From Mucilaginibacter flavidus (lineage in GTDB: Bacteria > Bacteroidota > Bacteroidia > Sphingobacteriales > Sphingobacteriaceae), in assembly GCF_024055575.1 (NCBI RefSeq), contig NZ_JAMXOE010000006.1, positions 178,138 through 242,137 of the forward strand: DNA of 64,000 bases. Direction: 5' to 3'. Each line of letters opens with the position of its first letter. Positions within the stretch are counted from its first letter, which is position 1. Positions 8,301-17,255 of the stretch are shown here, in pieces. The notes under the pieces are model-generated. The model did no database searches and was not told the origin of the DNA. It worked only from the letters and a program-made list of their open reading frames with translations. Both the position numbers and the translations under genes were made by a program.

Positions 8301-9811
8301 CATGCCGATATGGTGAATGCTCCGTTAATATTTGGTGCCGTTCCAACATTCTGAATAATACTTGTATTTGTACCGTTAAAGCTGTAACCGCCACCGGCAA
8401 TAGGCACTGCTGCTGCAATATGTATTTCATCGTTAGTTACTGTAGTATTTGCCTGCACCGCATTTCTTCCATTGCTTGTTGCATCTAAAACTGCAGCATT
8501 GGTTGAGGCTTCGTTAAAGTGGTACACTGCTTTATAGTCACTGGCCCAGGTAGATGCCGACCAAGTGGATGAATGGGCCGGTACTTTCGAACCAAAATAA
8601 AACGAGAGCGGAACATCTGTAGATGTTGCTGAAGGTATGCGAACCCATGCCAGTAAAATACCGTTTACAGAGTCGTAGGTATCAACCTGGTAATTTAATT
8701 CGGTTGTGCTGCCGGGTACAGTAAAAGCAAAATCATAGTTGGTGCCGGCAGTAAGGGCACCGCCGTTTCCCAACGGAAATTGCACCTTGTCGCCGCATTG
8801 GCCTAAAATTTTTAATCCATCATCCTGAATATAAACCAGGGCCGGAAAGTTCGATAAGGTTGAGGAAATACCGCCATTACTAATTTGTGATGTATACAAA
8901 ATTATAGGCTTCATAAAGCCATAATCGCCTAAGGCAACCGGTGTTACCGTAACAGGGACAGTTGTTGTTGATGAAGAGCAGCCCGCGGTGTTGGTGACAA
9001 TAAGCGTAATATTGTGGACGCCTGGGATTGACCAGTTTACCGTGTAAGGCCCTTTGCCTGAACCACTGGCAATAATACCGCCATCAAAATCCCAGGTAAA
9101 AGTTGAAGTTACGGGGTCGCTTCCTGTATACGTAATAGTTGCATTAGAGCCTACCGCTACTGTTGACGTTGCCGTAAAGGTTGATGTTGCCGCTGCGCTT
9201 ACGGTTGCTGCTACCGCGGTACGGCTGCTTTCAAAACTACCCGATTTATACGATACGTAATACGTTGTATTGCTGGCTAAAGCAACGGTGTAATTGGGTG
9301 ATGTACTTGTTTGAAGAGCCAAGCCTCCGCTTGAAGCCGCGTACCAAATATAAGAGCCGCCGGCTGGCGACCCGCCCGAAGCGCTGAGGGTTACTGAGCC
9401 GGTACCGCAGGTGGTGCCGGGTATGCCGGTTGGCGCGGCTGGCAATATTGTTACTGTTATAGATGTTGTTGCTGTTTGCAAAAAGCTATCTGTAGCTGTA
9501 GCTGTAATTGTATAGGTTGTACCAACCGTTAATGTGCTTGTAGCAAATGTTGCCGAATAAGTTGGGCCTGAAAGATCGGTCTGACTTGCCAGCGGCGACA
9601 TAGTAAAAACTATTTTGCTTATACTTCCGCTGAAACCGGCAGCAGTAGCGTTAACGGTTATACTGGTGCCTAGTCCAAATGTTGACCCCGTTGTTGGCGA
9701 ACTTATGGTTACTGTTCGCGCCGCAAAGGCACTATTTACCAAAAAAATCATTCCGGCTAGTACACAAAAAAACCGAAGTGGTCTTTTTGAAATAGTATCT
9801 GATAGTTTCAT
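5318..9811 (-). CDS. Giant secreted adhesin-like protein with T9SS C-terminal sorting domain
   Basis: A 1497-residue protein with a signal peptide ending SAFA at about residue 30. Domain order judged by eye: an Ig/cadherin-like domain (about 32-125); a second Ig-like domain with GSYIWYAASSGG (about 130-205); a PKD-like domain with FTWDFDGG (about 210-290); a DUF2341-like segment starting KPIILYTSQI and including FYFGS (about 300-410); a LamG/concanavalin-like domain (about 430-650); long beta-rich repeats; and a C-terminal type IX sorting domain from about 1415 (NIYPNPAVN through GTYMVDVVN). It is therefore expected to be exported by T9SS and attached to, or released at, the cell surface, probably binding glycans. 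It is monocistronic and convergent with the HTH gene. No clear promoter was found upstream. Confidence 0.85.
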   Translation of the reverse strand: MKLSDTISKRPLRFFCVLAGMIFLVNSAFAARTVTISSPTTGSTFGLGTSITVNATAAGFSGSISKIVFTMSPLASQTDLSGPTYSATFATSTLTVGTTYTITATATDSFLQTATTSITVTILPAAPTGIPGTTCGTGSVTLSASGGSPAGGSYIWYAASSGGLALQTSTSPNYTVALASNTTYYVSYKSGSFESSRTAVAATVSAAATSTFTATSTVAVGSNATITYTGSDPVTSTFTWDFDGGIIASGSGKGPYTVNWSIPGVHNITLIVTNTAGCSSSTTTVPVTVTPVALGDYGFMKPIILYTSQISNGGISSTLSNFPALVYIQDDGLKILGQCGDKVQFPLGNGGALTAGTNYDFAFTVPGSTTELNYQVDTYDSVNGILLAWVRIPSATSTDVPLSFYFGSKVPAHSSTWSASTWASDYKAVYHFNEASTNAAVLDATSNGRNAVQANTTVTNDEIHIAAAVPIAGGGYSFNGTNTSIIQNVGTAPNINGAFTISAWVYYAGTTSSDNKIVSNELDYGHNNNSGGYKISVKSGAIQTETRISGGTIVGNLGTGGTVDNTGWHYIQGTFDGTATGNFKNYVDGVAYGSVVMAKNETTMIPSNGFMLAMGLDHGTGTANGGFNDEHFYNGKMDEVRVSNVEKTPDWIRAEYYNQTHPREFCDYGESVVSFQANAPLLVGALTFTWTGLDGTTPTDQTKTNNWDAGFTPVFNGNTKMVIPVVASGKYPVLTADASIYALTIATGGAYLNLNGHTLNVGCNIYNNASTGGTGILNASNTASAINWNGSLAAQGYYGTNTVNTAEIGNMTVNNSAAGTVTITGGPVDIYNTLTITKGNLVIDNTGSGDMTLKSSSTLSASVAAIPSTYSITGKLNVERYISGGASKYRGYRFLSSPVYTAKVGTNYYYDLSYLTLYTPSTGTLGTSGGMTKTGNPSIYLYRDNVAFTNGSFNGGNFRGVNKINNATLYSIGVDFDGTYNLHVGTGFWMFYRGNLTNLATKFVPTTVPETGLFVSRGTLNQQAVTVVNWYTQQSTLQWTSVPGNTGYSGYNLVGNPFASSIDWDKRSTTDPAAGIYAPKVNSKIYIFNESTKIYATYDGVSGVNGGSNIIPSGQGFYVKAQDATASLTFNEAAKTSAQVTGPTAATGSTLLLSTHPVGNSKPDLRYMRLELFKDSDNVEETLVRFDSSAKNEFVDNEDSEHMAGSGGVSFSSKSSDNKDLAINLVPFPKASGTAIKLTVNATASGQYTINRTELKDIPEIYEIWLKDAYKKDSLDIKHNSAYVFNILKSDTNSFGANRFTLVIRESKALRLHLLNFTASKTTNGSELVWKTENEKFYTNFTVERSTDNGKNYAVLGGFASSDEGTYSFTDRKPAIATDMYRIKLEDLNGTITYSKAITLMYANISDINNNAVNIYPNPAVNTINLAIVQNSVNLTGTNPSYSINITNSMGKVLKTITTAQPTWQENVSGLLPGTYMVDVVNNADNSAVGKAKFIKL

Positions 9812-9996
9812 TAGGGCATTGAAAATTATCGTGATAAAGCATTACATCATGCCTGCTTAAGCACATTTTTGCCCTTTTTACGTAACGCCCCAAAAGAAGT
9901 TTGGTTATATTGAAAAAAAATAAATTAAAATAATTGCCTGCCAACCATAAGTTTAGTTTGTGCTTAAAAAGCTTAGGTTAGCCACCTTTTTCCACA

Positions 9997-10743
9997 TTAA
10001 ATATACTGGCGTATTTTTCGCATTGGTTTCATTATAATGGTAAATATTGGAAGGAAGATCCGATTATGCCGCATTGCCCTGAAGTCATGGAACAATCCTT
10101 TAAGACGGCTAGTTAAACTTTGATTGCTCTTTCCACCTGTCCTCATTTTAACCAGCACTTTATCCAGGTAAACTGCGGTTAATTTGCCCGCGTACAGGAA
10201 CCGTAACATTAATTCATAATCTGCTGCAGTACCAAATCGTAGGCTATAGACACCAAACCGGCCAAACAATTCCCGTCTGCAATAAAAAGTGGGATGTGCC
10301 GGCATCCAGCCATATTCAAAATTCCGCCGTCTAAAACTGCTGGACCGCCATTTGCGAAGGACGTCTCCCTTTTCGTTAAGATATTCCAAATCGCCGTAGA
10401 CAATATCTGTTCTATTTTTATTAAAAGCATCAGCAATTGAAACTAACACCATATTATCAGCGAAAAAGTCGTCCGCGTTAAGAATGCCAATGACATCGCC
10501 GGTGGCAAGCTCGATTCCTTTATTCATTGCGTCGTAGATACCACGATCAGGTTCGGAAATAAAGTGGCTGATACGATTTTTATAACTGTGGATAATATTC
10601 AGGGTTTTATCTGTCGAACCACCGTCAATTACAATATATTCGACATTACTGTAAAGTTGTCCTAACACTGACGTGATACAATCGCTTATCGTGTTTTCCG
10701 CGTTGTAGACAACGGTTATCAATGATATTTTCAAATCCTGCAC
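9997..10743 (-). CDS. Family 2 glycosyltransferase (WcaA-like)
   Basis: A 248-residue GT-A enzyme with the N-terminal strand ISLITVVYNA, the nucleotide-binding IDGGSTDKT at residues 39-47, the acidic NADD motif at 89-92 and DYEL at 175-178 in the acceptor/catalytic-base region. It most resembles colanic-acid-type GT2 enzymes that add a sugar to a lipid-linked or polymer acceptor. It faces away from the large operon, so it is not part of that transcript, but the location suggests a role in the same glycan. A decayed duplicate of its first 100 codons lies about 420 bp upstream. Confidence 0.88.
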   Translation of the reverse strand: MQDLKISLITVVYNAENTISDCITSVLGQLYSNVEYIVIDGGSTDKTLNIIHSYKNRISHFISEPDRGIYDAMNKGIELATGDVIGILNADDFFADNMVLVSIADAFNKNRTDIVYGDLEYLNEKGDVLRKWRSSSFRRRNFEYGWMPAHPTFYCRRELFGRFGVYSLRFGTAADYELMLRFLYAGKLTAVYLDKVLVKMRTGGKSNQSLTSRLKGLFHDFRAMRHNRIFLPIFTIIMKPMRKIRQYI

Positions 10744-11159
10744 TTGGGATATTTAACAGCGCAAATTATAAAAAATAGAACCATTTACATAATCACACAT
10801 TTGTTCCAGGCTGTTACTATCGTACAATTATTCTCGTTGCAATTAAAAAATGGCTGGAAAAACTTGCGATTCCCGGCAATTTGAAACTTGTTTTCATTAA
10901 AATCTTACAGTTCTCGGTATAGCGTCGATCGCTACCCGAGACAAAAAAAATCAAAATCACCAGTGCATTATATTGACAATCGTCCGTGTTCAGGAATTTC
11001 ATTTATTTAACATACCGGATAAAGTCCTTTGCGGGTGTGCTTAAAAAAGGTCAGGTTTCGAACCTTTAAACTTACCTGATTGCTATAGGGGACGCATTTC
11101 TTCTCCTTCATTCTGTTAATTCAGGTCGCATTAAAATTGCCAGCTCAATGCGAACTAAG
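10744..11159. other. Gene-free stretch between glycosyltransferase and its decayed copy
   Basis: AT-rich spacer upstream (minus strand) of the GT2. It contains short random frames only, and nothing in it resembles a known domain or RNA. It may contain the GT2 promoter; TATAATTTG near 10770 on the minus strand is close to, but not, the -7 consensus. Confidence 0.35.
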
Positions 11160-11470
11160 CTATCTGACAAATCTTCTTAAAACTAAAATATTAGCAAAGA
11201 TTTCTTCTGCATTTACAACGCAGATAATATCCCCGGATGAGGTTAAATCAAATATTTGTAGCATTATAAATAATGTTGCAAGAGTCGAAAATAAAGTGGT
11301 GGCTATGATGTTTATAACTATTAGTGATGTTGATAGTTTTATCTTTCGAACGTCCGTCAAGAATAATATCTTCGACCTCAATATTGAGCTACCCTAAAAC
11401 TGACGTAATACAGAAATTATTGTTTCTTCTGCGTTAAAGACAACGGTTATGATTGGAGATTTTTAATCCC
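11160..11470 (-). pseudogene. Decayed partial copy of the neighbouring GT2 gene
   Basis: The minus strand reads ITVVFNAEETI, then after an internal stop and a frame change DIILDGRSKDKTINI, NSYKHHSHHFIFDS, IIYNATNI and finally GDIICVVNAEEIFANI. Each piece lines up in order with residues of about 4-100 of the GT2 at 9997-10743 (ITVVYNAENTI, YIVIDGGSTDKTLNI, HSYKNRISHFISE, IYDAMNKG, GDVIGILNADDFFADN). The DNA is also clearly similar. It is a truncated, frameshifted duplicate with no 3' two-thirds. Confidence 0.85.
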
Positions 11471-11509
11471 TTCTGTTAAAATACGTAGTTAATTATAACG
11501 CAAATTATG

Positions 11510-11517
11510 TAAATTTG
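11510..11517 (+). promoter_or_regulatory. Candidate -7 element for the exopolysaccharide operon
   Basis: TAAATTTG matches the Bacteroidota -7 consensus TAnnTTTG exactly and lies 45 bp before the ATG of the Wza-like gene. No good TTTG is present 19 bp upstream (only AGTT), so this is a partial promoter match. Confidence 0.4.
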
Positions 11518-11561
11518 AAGGTGCCACCTAATTAAAAATTTAACGAATATAGTGGTAAAAT

Positions 11562-12353
11562 ATGCGCCGACTGATTTGTGTTTATTCGATTCTGACTATT
11601 TATTTGGCACTGACGTCTTGTTCGACAAAACAGTATCACCTGCTTTTCAGGGAAAAAAAAGCACTTACAGATAGTGTTTATCAGGATGTTGGAAGTGTGA
11701 GCGATTACAAAATAAAACCTCAGGATATTTTGCAAGTAAGAAATTTGCAGGATGTAAACACTATTATTTATAATCCCGTTAATAGCAATACCATTAAAAC
11801 TAGTCCTTTAAGTAGCAATAGTACCGAAAGCCAGACTTTTCAGGTTGATCAGGACGGGTTTGTGATACTACCGGCACTGGGCCGGATAAAAGTTGCAGGT
11901 TTCACAAGGTTGGAGGCCCAAAAAATTGTAGAGGACTCTTATCGGAAAAGTGTGTTTACTAACCCAATAATTGAGCTAAAGATAACCAGCCTTAAGGTAA
12001 CTTTTTTTGGAGAAATTAAAAACCAAGGAAACCTCCCTCTGATAAAGGAACATACATCGCTAGTTGAAATGATCGGCTATGCAGGCGGTCTGACTGATAA
12101 GGCGGACGAAAGCAATATTAAAATTATAAGGGGGACCGAAAAAAATCCAAAGGTAATTTTAATCGACCTCGGCGATATCCAATCAATTAACGACCCAAAA
12201 GCTGTACTTCAAAACGGTGATATTATTTACATCGCGCAAAATAAACGATCGGCACGTAACGAAAACTTTCAGAACTTTTCGACCTCGTATCTACAGCCGG
12301 TGCTGTTGCTTTTTAACACAGCGCTGATTATTCTTACACTTGTCCGCCATTAA
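11562..12353 (+). CDS. Wza-like polysaccharide export outer-membrane lipoprotein
   Basis: A 263-residue protein with a lipoprotein signal, the lipobox ending at Cys20 (LTSC). A polysaccharide-export (BexD/CtrA/Wza) domain spans about residues 48-135 with YKIKPQDILQV. An SLBB domain follows at about 146-215 (FFGEIKNQGNLPL, LVEMIGYAGGL). A C-terminal hydrophobic helix at about 243-260 matches the helix that crosses the outer membrane in Wza. It should form the outer-membrane exit channel, working with the Wzc-like protein whose ATG directly follows its stop codon. It is the first gene of the 45-kb plus-strand run. Confidence 0.9.
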   Translation: MRRLICVYSILTIYLALTSCSTKQYHLLFREKKALTDSVYQDVGSVSDYKIKPQDILQVRNLQDVNTIIYNPVNSNTIKTSPLSSNSTESQTFQVDQDGFVILPALGRIKVAGFTRLEAQKIVEDSYRKSVFTNPIIELKITSLKVTFFGEIKNQGNLPLIKEHTSLVEMIGYAGGLTDKADESNIKIIRGTEKNPKVILIDLGDIQSINDPKAVLQNGDIIYIAQNKRSARNENFQNFSTSYLQPVLLLFNTALIILTLVRH

Positions 12354-14789
12354 ATGGAAGAGATAACCAAGATTCAGCCAAAGTTGCCAAGTCAAGAGAT
12401 TGACTACGTTAAAATTGCCAAAGTTTTTTTGAGCAGATGGTATTTGATTGTTGGGGCTGTCGGGATTTGCATTATTGTTGCCAACGTTTACCTTTGGTAT
12501 ACGCCCAAGATATACGCAACTTCCGCCACGCTAAAATTCGAAGAAAAGAAATCGGAAATAGCTGACCTGATCAACGTACCCGGAAATAACGACCGGGCAA
12601 ATACTTCAAAAATACAAAGCGAATCGATAGTCATTCAAAGTACGGCGCTGCTTACAAACGCAATAAGGCGGCTTGATTACCGGATCAGTTTCTATGTTGT
12701 TGGCCGCGTACTTAACAGAACAAATGAACTTTACCCCCAAAAGCCACTGAAAATTGAGCTGGTAAAATTCGATAGTTTGAATTTCTTTCACGACATTGTT
12801 ACATTCCGGCCTGTAAATAACGATACTTTTAGCATCAGTTATATTGTTTCAGGTAAGGAGGTAAAAAATACCTATTCATACAACACGCCTTTCACAATCG
12901 GTCCTACTGCATTAAGTATTGGTAATCCAGGGATTTTACCGAAATCTGCACTTTTTCTTTTTAAGCTAAATTCGCCAGAAGATTTTGTTGGCCGGGTAAG
13001 AGGCGGCTTGCATACGAACGAAACTGCTAAAAATTCAAACATAATTTCCTTACAGGAGACTGACTCAAATCCTCAGTTTGCAGCAGATATCCTTAATGCC
13101 ATAATGAAAGAATACTTGATTTATGATGTAAACCAACGGACAAAATCGGCTTCCCAAATGATCCGGTTTATTGACAGGCAACTAGATTTTCTTTCCAATG
13201 AGCTGAAAGGTTCGGATAACTCCATAAAGGATTTTCAAAGTAAAAAAAAGATCATGGATGTGACCTCGGTATCAACCAGGGTTATCGCGAAAGCGACGGA
13301 CCTCGAGTCACAAAGTTCGGTATTAAAAATAGACCTACTTGCTATTGATCAGCTCAAACAGGAAATAATCAAGGCTAATGATAACCTGCTTCCCAATTTC
13401 AGCATGGGAGCGGTCGAGCATGAGCAGCTTAGTTCCGCAATTTCGAGTCTTAATATGCTAATCACCGAAAGAAAGAGCGCATTAAAAACGTACACTGCTA
13501 ATTCAATATATATTAAAGATATTGACCAGCAAATACTTCAAATTAAGAACAATATTTTAAATAGCATAAATGCCACCCACTTGTTGATTGAGAACAAAAT
13601 AAATTTCATTCAAAATCAATTGGGACCGGTAAACCGGCAAATTTCGGAGTTACCTGCCGCACAGCGCGACATGGTTAGCTTACAGCGTGATTTTGAGATC
13701 AATGACAAAGTTTATTCTTTCCTGTCAGAAAAAAAACTGGATGCCCAAATCAGTAGTGCCGGGATATTGCCAGGAGCCTCCATTGTTGACTTGGCACAAC
13801 CTAACTTTAACCCAATTTCGCCAGACGAATCGGGCGTCAAACGCGCAGCGGAATTGTTCGGACTTGCTATCGGCTTCGGATTAATTATCCTGATAAGGAT
13901 ATTTAATCCCTATATTTATGACAAAGAAACGATCGAAAGCTTAACTACTATTCCAATTATCGGGGTTATAAGAAAATTCCCAGAGCCTATTGACGAGTAC
14001 AGCACACAAATTCTGGCAATAAGTAAACCTAAATCCATTTTTGCCGAATCAGTCAGATCTGTCCGTACTAATCTAAGCTTCCTGGCCTCGGAAAAAAAAA
14101 GCAAAGTAATTTGTGTCACCTCCGAAGTTGCGGGTGAAGGGAAATCTTTCGTCGCGGTTAATCTTTCTAGTACCCTGTCACTAATTGATAAGAAAGTAAT
14201 TTTGATTGGTGCCGATTTGCGGCGCTCAAAGCTACATAAGACATTCCATGTACCGAACGACATAGGGTTGAGTAATTACCTGGCAAATCAATGCAACGCT
14301 CAGGATGTGATTTTACATTCCAGCCAGAGCAATCTCGATTTTATGGTTTCAGGGCCTATTCCGCCAAACCCTTCGGAGCTTTTACACTCTGCGAGGATGA
14401 CAGAATTAATTGCTGAACTTACTTCGATTTATGATATTGTGATGATTGACACAGCTCCAATTGGACTTGTTTCTGATGCCATACCCCTGATCAGGGCAAG
14501 CGATGTCAATCTATTTGTTATACGTTCGGGTAAATCAAAGTTTTACGCAGCAACCGTTCCGCAACGGCTGGCGCATGAATATCACCTGGAAAACACAGTA
14601 ATTGTGCTTAACGCCTTCGCTCAAGACTTGCTGCATTCGAGATATTATACCACTAAATTTACAGGGGAAAACTATGGCTCGAAATATTACTATTACTCGG
14701 ATTATACCGGATACGAAAGTTCGGGCTACTATATTGATAAGGATGAAGACAAATGGTGGCGCATAAAAAACTGGTTTAAAAAAGGCTGA
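12354..14789 (+). CDS. Wzc-like polysaccharide co-polymerase / BY-kinase
   Basis: An 811-residue inner-membrane protein. A Wzz-type domain lies between TM1 (about 29-49) and TM2 (about 500-519), with long coiled-coil segments in the periplasmic part. A cytoplasmic bacterial tyrosine kinase domain follows: Walker A AGEGKS near 592-598, Walker A' VILIGADLRRSK near 616-627 and Walker B IVMIDTAP near 694-702. The usual first Asp of Walker A' is Gly here. The last 45 residues hold a dense tyrosine cluster (KYYYYSDY, GYESSGYY), the expected autophosphorylation tail. It regulates chain length and drives export with the Wza-like protein. No separate Wzb phosphatase is visible in the window. Confidence 0.92.
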   Translation: MEEITKIQPKLPSQEIDYVKIAKVFLSRWYLIVGAVGICIIVANVYLWYTPKIYATSATLKFEEKKSEIADLINVPGNNDRANTSKIQSESIVIQSTALLTNAIRRLDYRISFYVVGRVLNRTNELYPQKPLKIELVKFDSLNFFHDIVTFRPVNNDTFSISYIVSGKEVKNTYSYNTPFTIGPTALSIGNPGILPKSALFLFKLNSPEDFVGRVRGGLHTNETAKNSNIISLQETDSNPQFAADILNAIMKEYLIYDVNQRTKSASQMIRFIDRQLDFLSNELKGSDNSIKDFQSKKKIMDVTSVSTRVIAKATDLESQSSVLKIDLLAIDQLKQEIIKANDNLLPNFSMGAVEHEQLSSAISSLNMLITERKSALKTYTANSIYIKDIDQQILQIKNNILNSINATHLLIENKINFIQNQLGPVNRQISELPAAQRDMVSLQRDFEINDKVYSFLSEKKLDAQISSAGILPGASIVDLAQPNFNPISPDESGVKRAAELFGLAIGFGLIILIRIFNPYIYDKETIESLTTIPIIGVIRKFPEPIDEYSTQILAISKPKSIFAESVRSVRTNLSFLASEKKSKVICVTSEVAGEGKSFVAVNLSSTLSLIDKKVILIGADLRRSKLHKTFHVPNDIGLSNYLANQCNAQDVILHSSQSNLDFMVSGPIPPNPSELLHSARMTELIAELTSIYDIVMIDTAPIGLVSDAIPLIRASDVNLFVIRSGKSKFYAATVPQRLAHEYHLENTVIVLNAFAQDLLHSRYYTTKFTGENYGSKYYYYSDYTGYESSGYYIDKDEDKWWRIKNWFKKG

Positions 14790-14801
14790 ATGCAATAAAG
14801 T

Positions 14802-15317
14802 ATGGCTTTATTAACAAATAAAGATACCGCAAAATGGTACCCGGTTTGTACTAATCCACGTGCCGAAAAACAAGCTTACCAGGTATTAGTGAGCAAAGGT
14901 ATTGAAACCTACCTGCCGTTACACCGCCAGCTTAAGCAGTGGAGCGACAGGAAGAAATGGGTTGAAGAACCCTTTATTAAATCGTACTTATTTGTGCGGA
15001 TAAACGAGCACGAACAAACAGAAGTATTAATGACAAAAGGCATAGCCCGGTTTATATATTTTTCGGGCAGGATAGCATCAATGCCCGACCGGCAGATTGA
15101 TGAACTTAAACTATTGATGGCAAGCCCCTATGAGTTGGAAGTTACCGCGGAGCATTTGCAGCCAGGGGAGAAAATTATAATTAAAGCGGGCCCGCTTAAG
15201 GGACTTACGGGCGAAATAATATCGTACCGCTCGCAAAAACAATTGGCATTGCGACTTGAAAACCTTGGTTATTCCATAGTGGTTTATGTGGCATCATCAT
15301 TACTTGAAAGATTTTAA
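14802..15317 (+). CDS. UpxY/RfaH-type NusG-family transcription antiterminator
   Basis: A 171-residue protein. Its N-terminal NGN domain starts WYPVCTNPRAEKQAYQVL and contains ETYLPLHRQLKQWSDRKK and the FIKSYLFVRI strand. The C-terminal KOW-type region is at about 120-165 (GEKIIIKAGPLKGLTGEI). This is the UpxY family of specialised NusG paralogues, known in Bacteroides to be required for full transcription of long capsule operons in cis. Its place just before the 150-bp leader of a 40-kb gene run fits that job. Unusually it follows wza/wzc-like genes instead of opening the operon. Confidence 0.9.
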   Translation: MALLTNKDTAKWYPVCTNPRAEKQAYQVLVSKGIETYLPLHRQLKQWSDRKKWVEEPFIKSYLFVRINEHEQTEVLMTKGIARFIYFSGRIASMPDRQIDELKLLMASPYELEVTAEHLQPGEKIIIKAGPLKGLTGEIISYRSQKQLALRLENLGYSIVVYVASSLLERF

Positions 15318-15467
15318 AGCAGATAATATAACGTTACATCCTGGTTGATATTCTGGGCTTTTTAGCCGGAATACAATGTTTGTAATAAGGTTTTAAACAC
15401 CTGATTAATAATAAGTTTCAATTTTAAATTGTGACTTACGAAGCGAAGCTATGAATAAATATAACCT
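15318..15467 (+). promoter_or_regulatory. Leader between antiterminator and asnB
   Basis: The only gap longer than 45 bp inside the gene run. It contains a small GGCT-TTTT-AGCC hairpin near 15356-15367 and an AT-rich segment before asnB. It could hold an internal promoter or an UpxY recruitment site. No convincing consensus element is seen, so the role is inferred from position. Confidence 0.3.
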
Positions 15468-17255
15468 ATGTGCAGGATTGCCGGAATAATTTCAAAACAG
15501 CTTTCAACTGGCGAGATTAGTAACAGCGTACAGGTAATGTGCAATGCATTGAAACATGGCGGGCCGGACGACCAAGGCATATTTTTAGCAGAGAAGGTAA
15601 ATATGGCTTTTGGCCACCGCCGCCTTTCAATAATTGATTTAAGCCAGAATGGCCACCAGCCGATGGCAGATACGCAAAAGCGAGCCTGGATTACTTTTAA
15701 CGGCGAAATATATAACTATCGCGACTTAAAAGTGCAACTATTAAAGTTAGGCGTACAATTTCATTCGGAGACTGACACCGAAGTTATTTTAACGGCATAC
15801 TTGCAGTGGGGCACAGCGGCGTTTGCGATGTTACGTGGCATGTTTGCATTTGCGCTATATGATGTTGATAAAGGAGTAACTTACCTCGTTAGAGATTCGA
15901 CGGGGATAAAACCACTTTATTACCATGCGGCTGACAGGCAGCTGATTTTTGCATCGGAAATTAAAGCCATCAAAGCGGCAAACTGCGCTATAGGACCCGA
16001 CCAAACGTGGCCGGTAAGATTTCTGGCCCTCGGCCACATACCAGAACCGTATACAACTTTAAAGGATGTATTCAGCCTAAAAAAAGGACATTTTTTAGCC
16101 TGGAAACACGAGGAAAATAGCTTCACCATAAATTCGTATATCAATACTCAACAGGTAACTGCGTATATAACAGACATAGCGACAGCGCGGCAGCAAATTC
16201 ATGACTGCCTAAAAAAAGCAATAAAGCGGCAGCTTATATCTGATGCGCCTTTGGGAGTTTTTTTGAGCGGAGGGATTGATTCAAGCCTGATTTCGCTGCT
16301 GGCGAATGAAGGTACCGAACACCTCAAAACAATTTCCATTTATTTTAATGAGAAAAACTATGATGAGCGTGTTTACCAAAACACAGTATTAGGAAAACTG
16401 AAAGGCGAAAAACTTGCACACCTTGTACAGCAGGCCGATTTTGAATCGAACTTTCCCCACATAATTTCGGATATGGATATGCCAACAACTGATGGCATTA
16501 ACACTTGGTTTATAAGTAAGTACGCACGCCAGGATGACTTGAAGGCAGTGCTGTCGGGTGTTGGAGCGGATGAGCTTTTTGGTGGGTACCCATCATTTAA
16601 CAGGATCGGATACCTGCAATATCTTCGAAAAATACCGGCTGCTTTACTTGGCGCAACCAACCTCCTCGGGGCTGATAGGTACCGGAAAATTTCCTTTCTA
16701 AAACACAATCATCCGTTGGCCGATTATCTTTTGTTACGCGGGCTGTTTGTTCCTGACGATATTGCCAAAATACTTGACGCAGACGTAAGACAGGTAAATC
16801 AAATTTTATTTGGTGAAAATTTGATGCCCGATTTGGGGCCTTATAATAAAGAACACGCCGCCTGGTTTGAAACCAACATTTATATGCAAAACCAACTGCT
16901 TCGGGATACCGATGTGCTGAGCATGAGCCACGGGCTTGAAGTAAGGGTGCCGTTTTTAGACGAAGATTTTCAGCGCCTGGTAAACAGTATTTCGCCTGAA
17001 ATAAGATTTAACCAGCATCAACCCAAAAAGCTGTTAATTGATAGCTTTAACGGCCTGCTGCCGGAAACTATCTGGAACCGGCCCAAAATGGGCTTTACCT
17101 TTCCGTTACAGGAGTGGATGGGTAAGCATGCCGAAATAAGTAATGCCAATTTATATAAAGGAAAACTGGCGCAGGATGTAGTTAAAAGATTTAAAAAAGG
17201 CCAGTTGCATTGGTCAAAAATATTCGCCCTGTACCAAATTCAATTGAATGACTAA
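15468..17255 (+). CDS. asnB: Glutamine-hydrolysing asparagine synthase family amidotransferase (AsnB)
   Basis: A 595-residue protein. Met1-Cys2 supplies the N-terminal nucleophile of the class II glutaminase domain (about 2-200, with GHRRLSIID and NGEIYNY). The synthetase domain carries the PPi-loop SGGIDSS at about 267-273 and SGVGADELFGGYP near 364-376. Homologues within polysaccharide clusters amidate sugar carboxyl groups such as uronamides, while free asparagine synthesis is the other option; the operon context favours glycan modification (inference). It overlaps the next gene by 8 bp. Confidence 0.9.
   Translation: MCRIAGIISKQLSTGEISNSVQVMCNALKHGGPDDQGIFLAEKVNMAFGHRRLSIIDLSQNGHQPMADTQKRAWITFNGEIYNYRDLKVQLLKLGVQFHSETDTEVILTAYLQWGTAAFAMLRGMFAFALYDVDKGVTYLVRDSTGIKPLYYHAADRQLIFASEIKAIKAANCAIGPDQTWPVRFLALGHIPEPYTTLKDVFSLKKGHFLAWKHEENSFTINSYINTQQVTAYITDIATARQQIHDCLKKAIKRQLISDAPLGVFLSGGIDSSLISLLANEGTEHLKTISIYFNEKNYDERVYQNTVLGKLKGEKLAHLVQQADFESNFPHIISDMDMPTTDGINTWFISKYARQDDLKAVLSGVGADELFGGYPSFNRIGYLQYLRKIPAALLGATNLLGADRYRKISFLKHNHPLADYLLLRGLFVPDDIAKILDADVRQVNQILFGENLMPDLGPYNKEHAAWFETNIYMQNQLLRDTDVLSMSHGLEVRVPFLDEDFQRLVNSISPEIRFNQHQPKKLLIDSFNGLLPETIWNRPKMGFTFPLQEWMGKHAEISNANLYKGKLAQDVVKRFKKGQLHWSKIFALYQIQLND

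Noticed and set aside
7593..8488. Several plus-strand open frames of 64-127 codons opposite the giant T9SS protein
   Set aside because: They mirror a long repetitive beta-rich coding sequence and show cysteine/isoleucine-rich artefact compositions.
10817..11002. A 61-codon minus-strand frame upstream of the GT2
   Set aside because: No motif, no plausible signal or domain, and it lies in AT-rich DNA next to a decayed gene.
11137..11397. An 86-codon plus-strand frame and a 73-codon minus-strand frame
   Set aside because: Both overlap the GT2 pseudogene; the similarity to the parent GT2 explains the DNA better than either frame.
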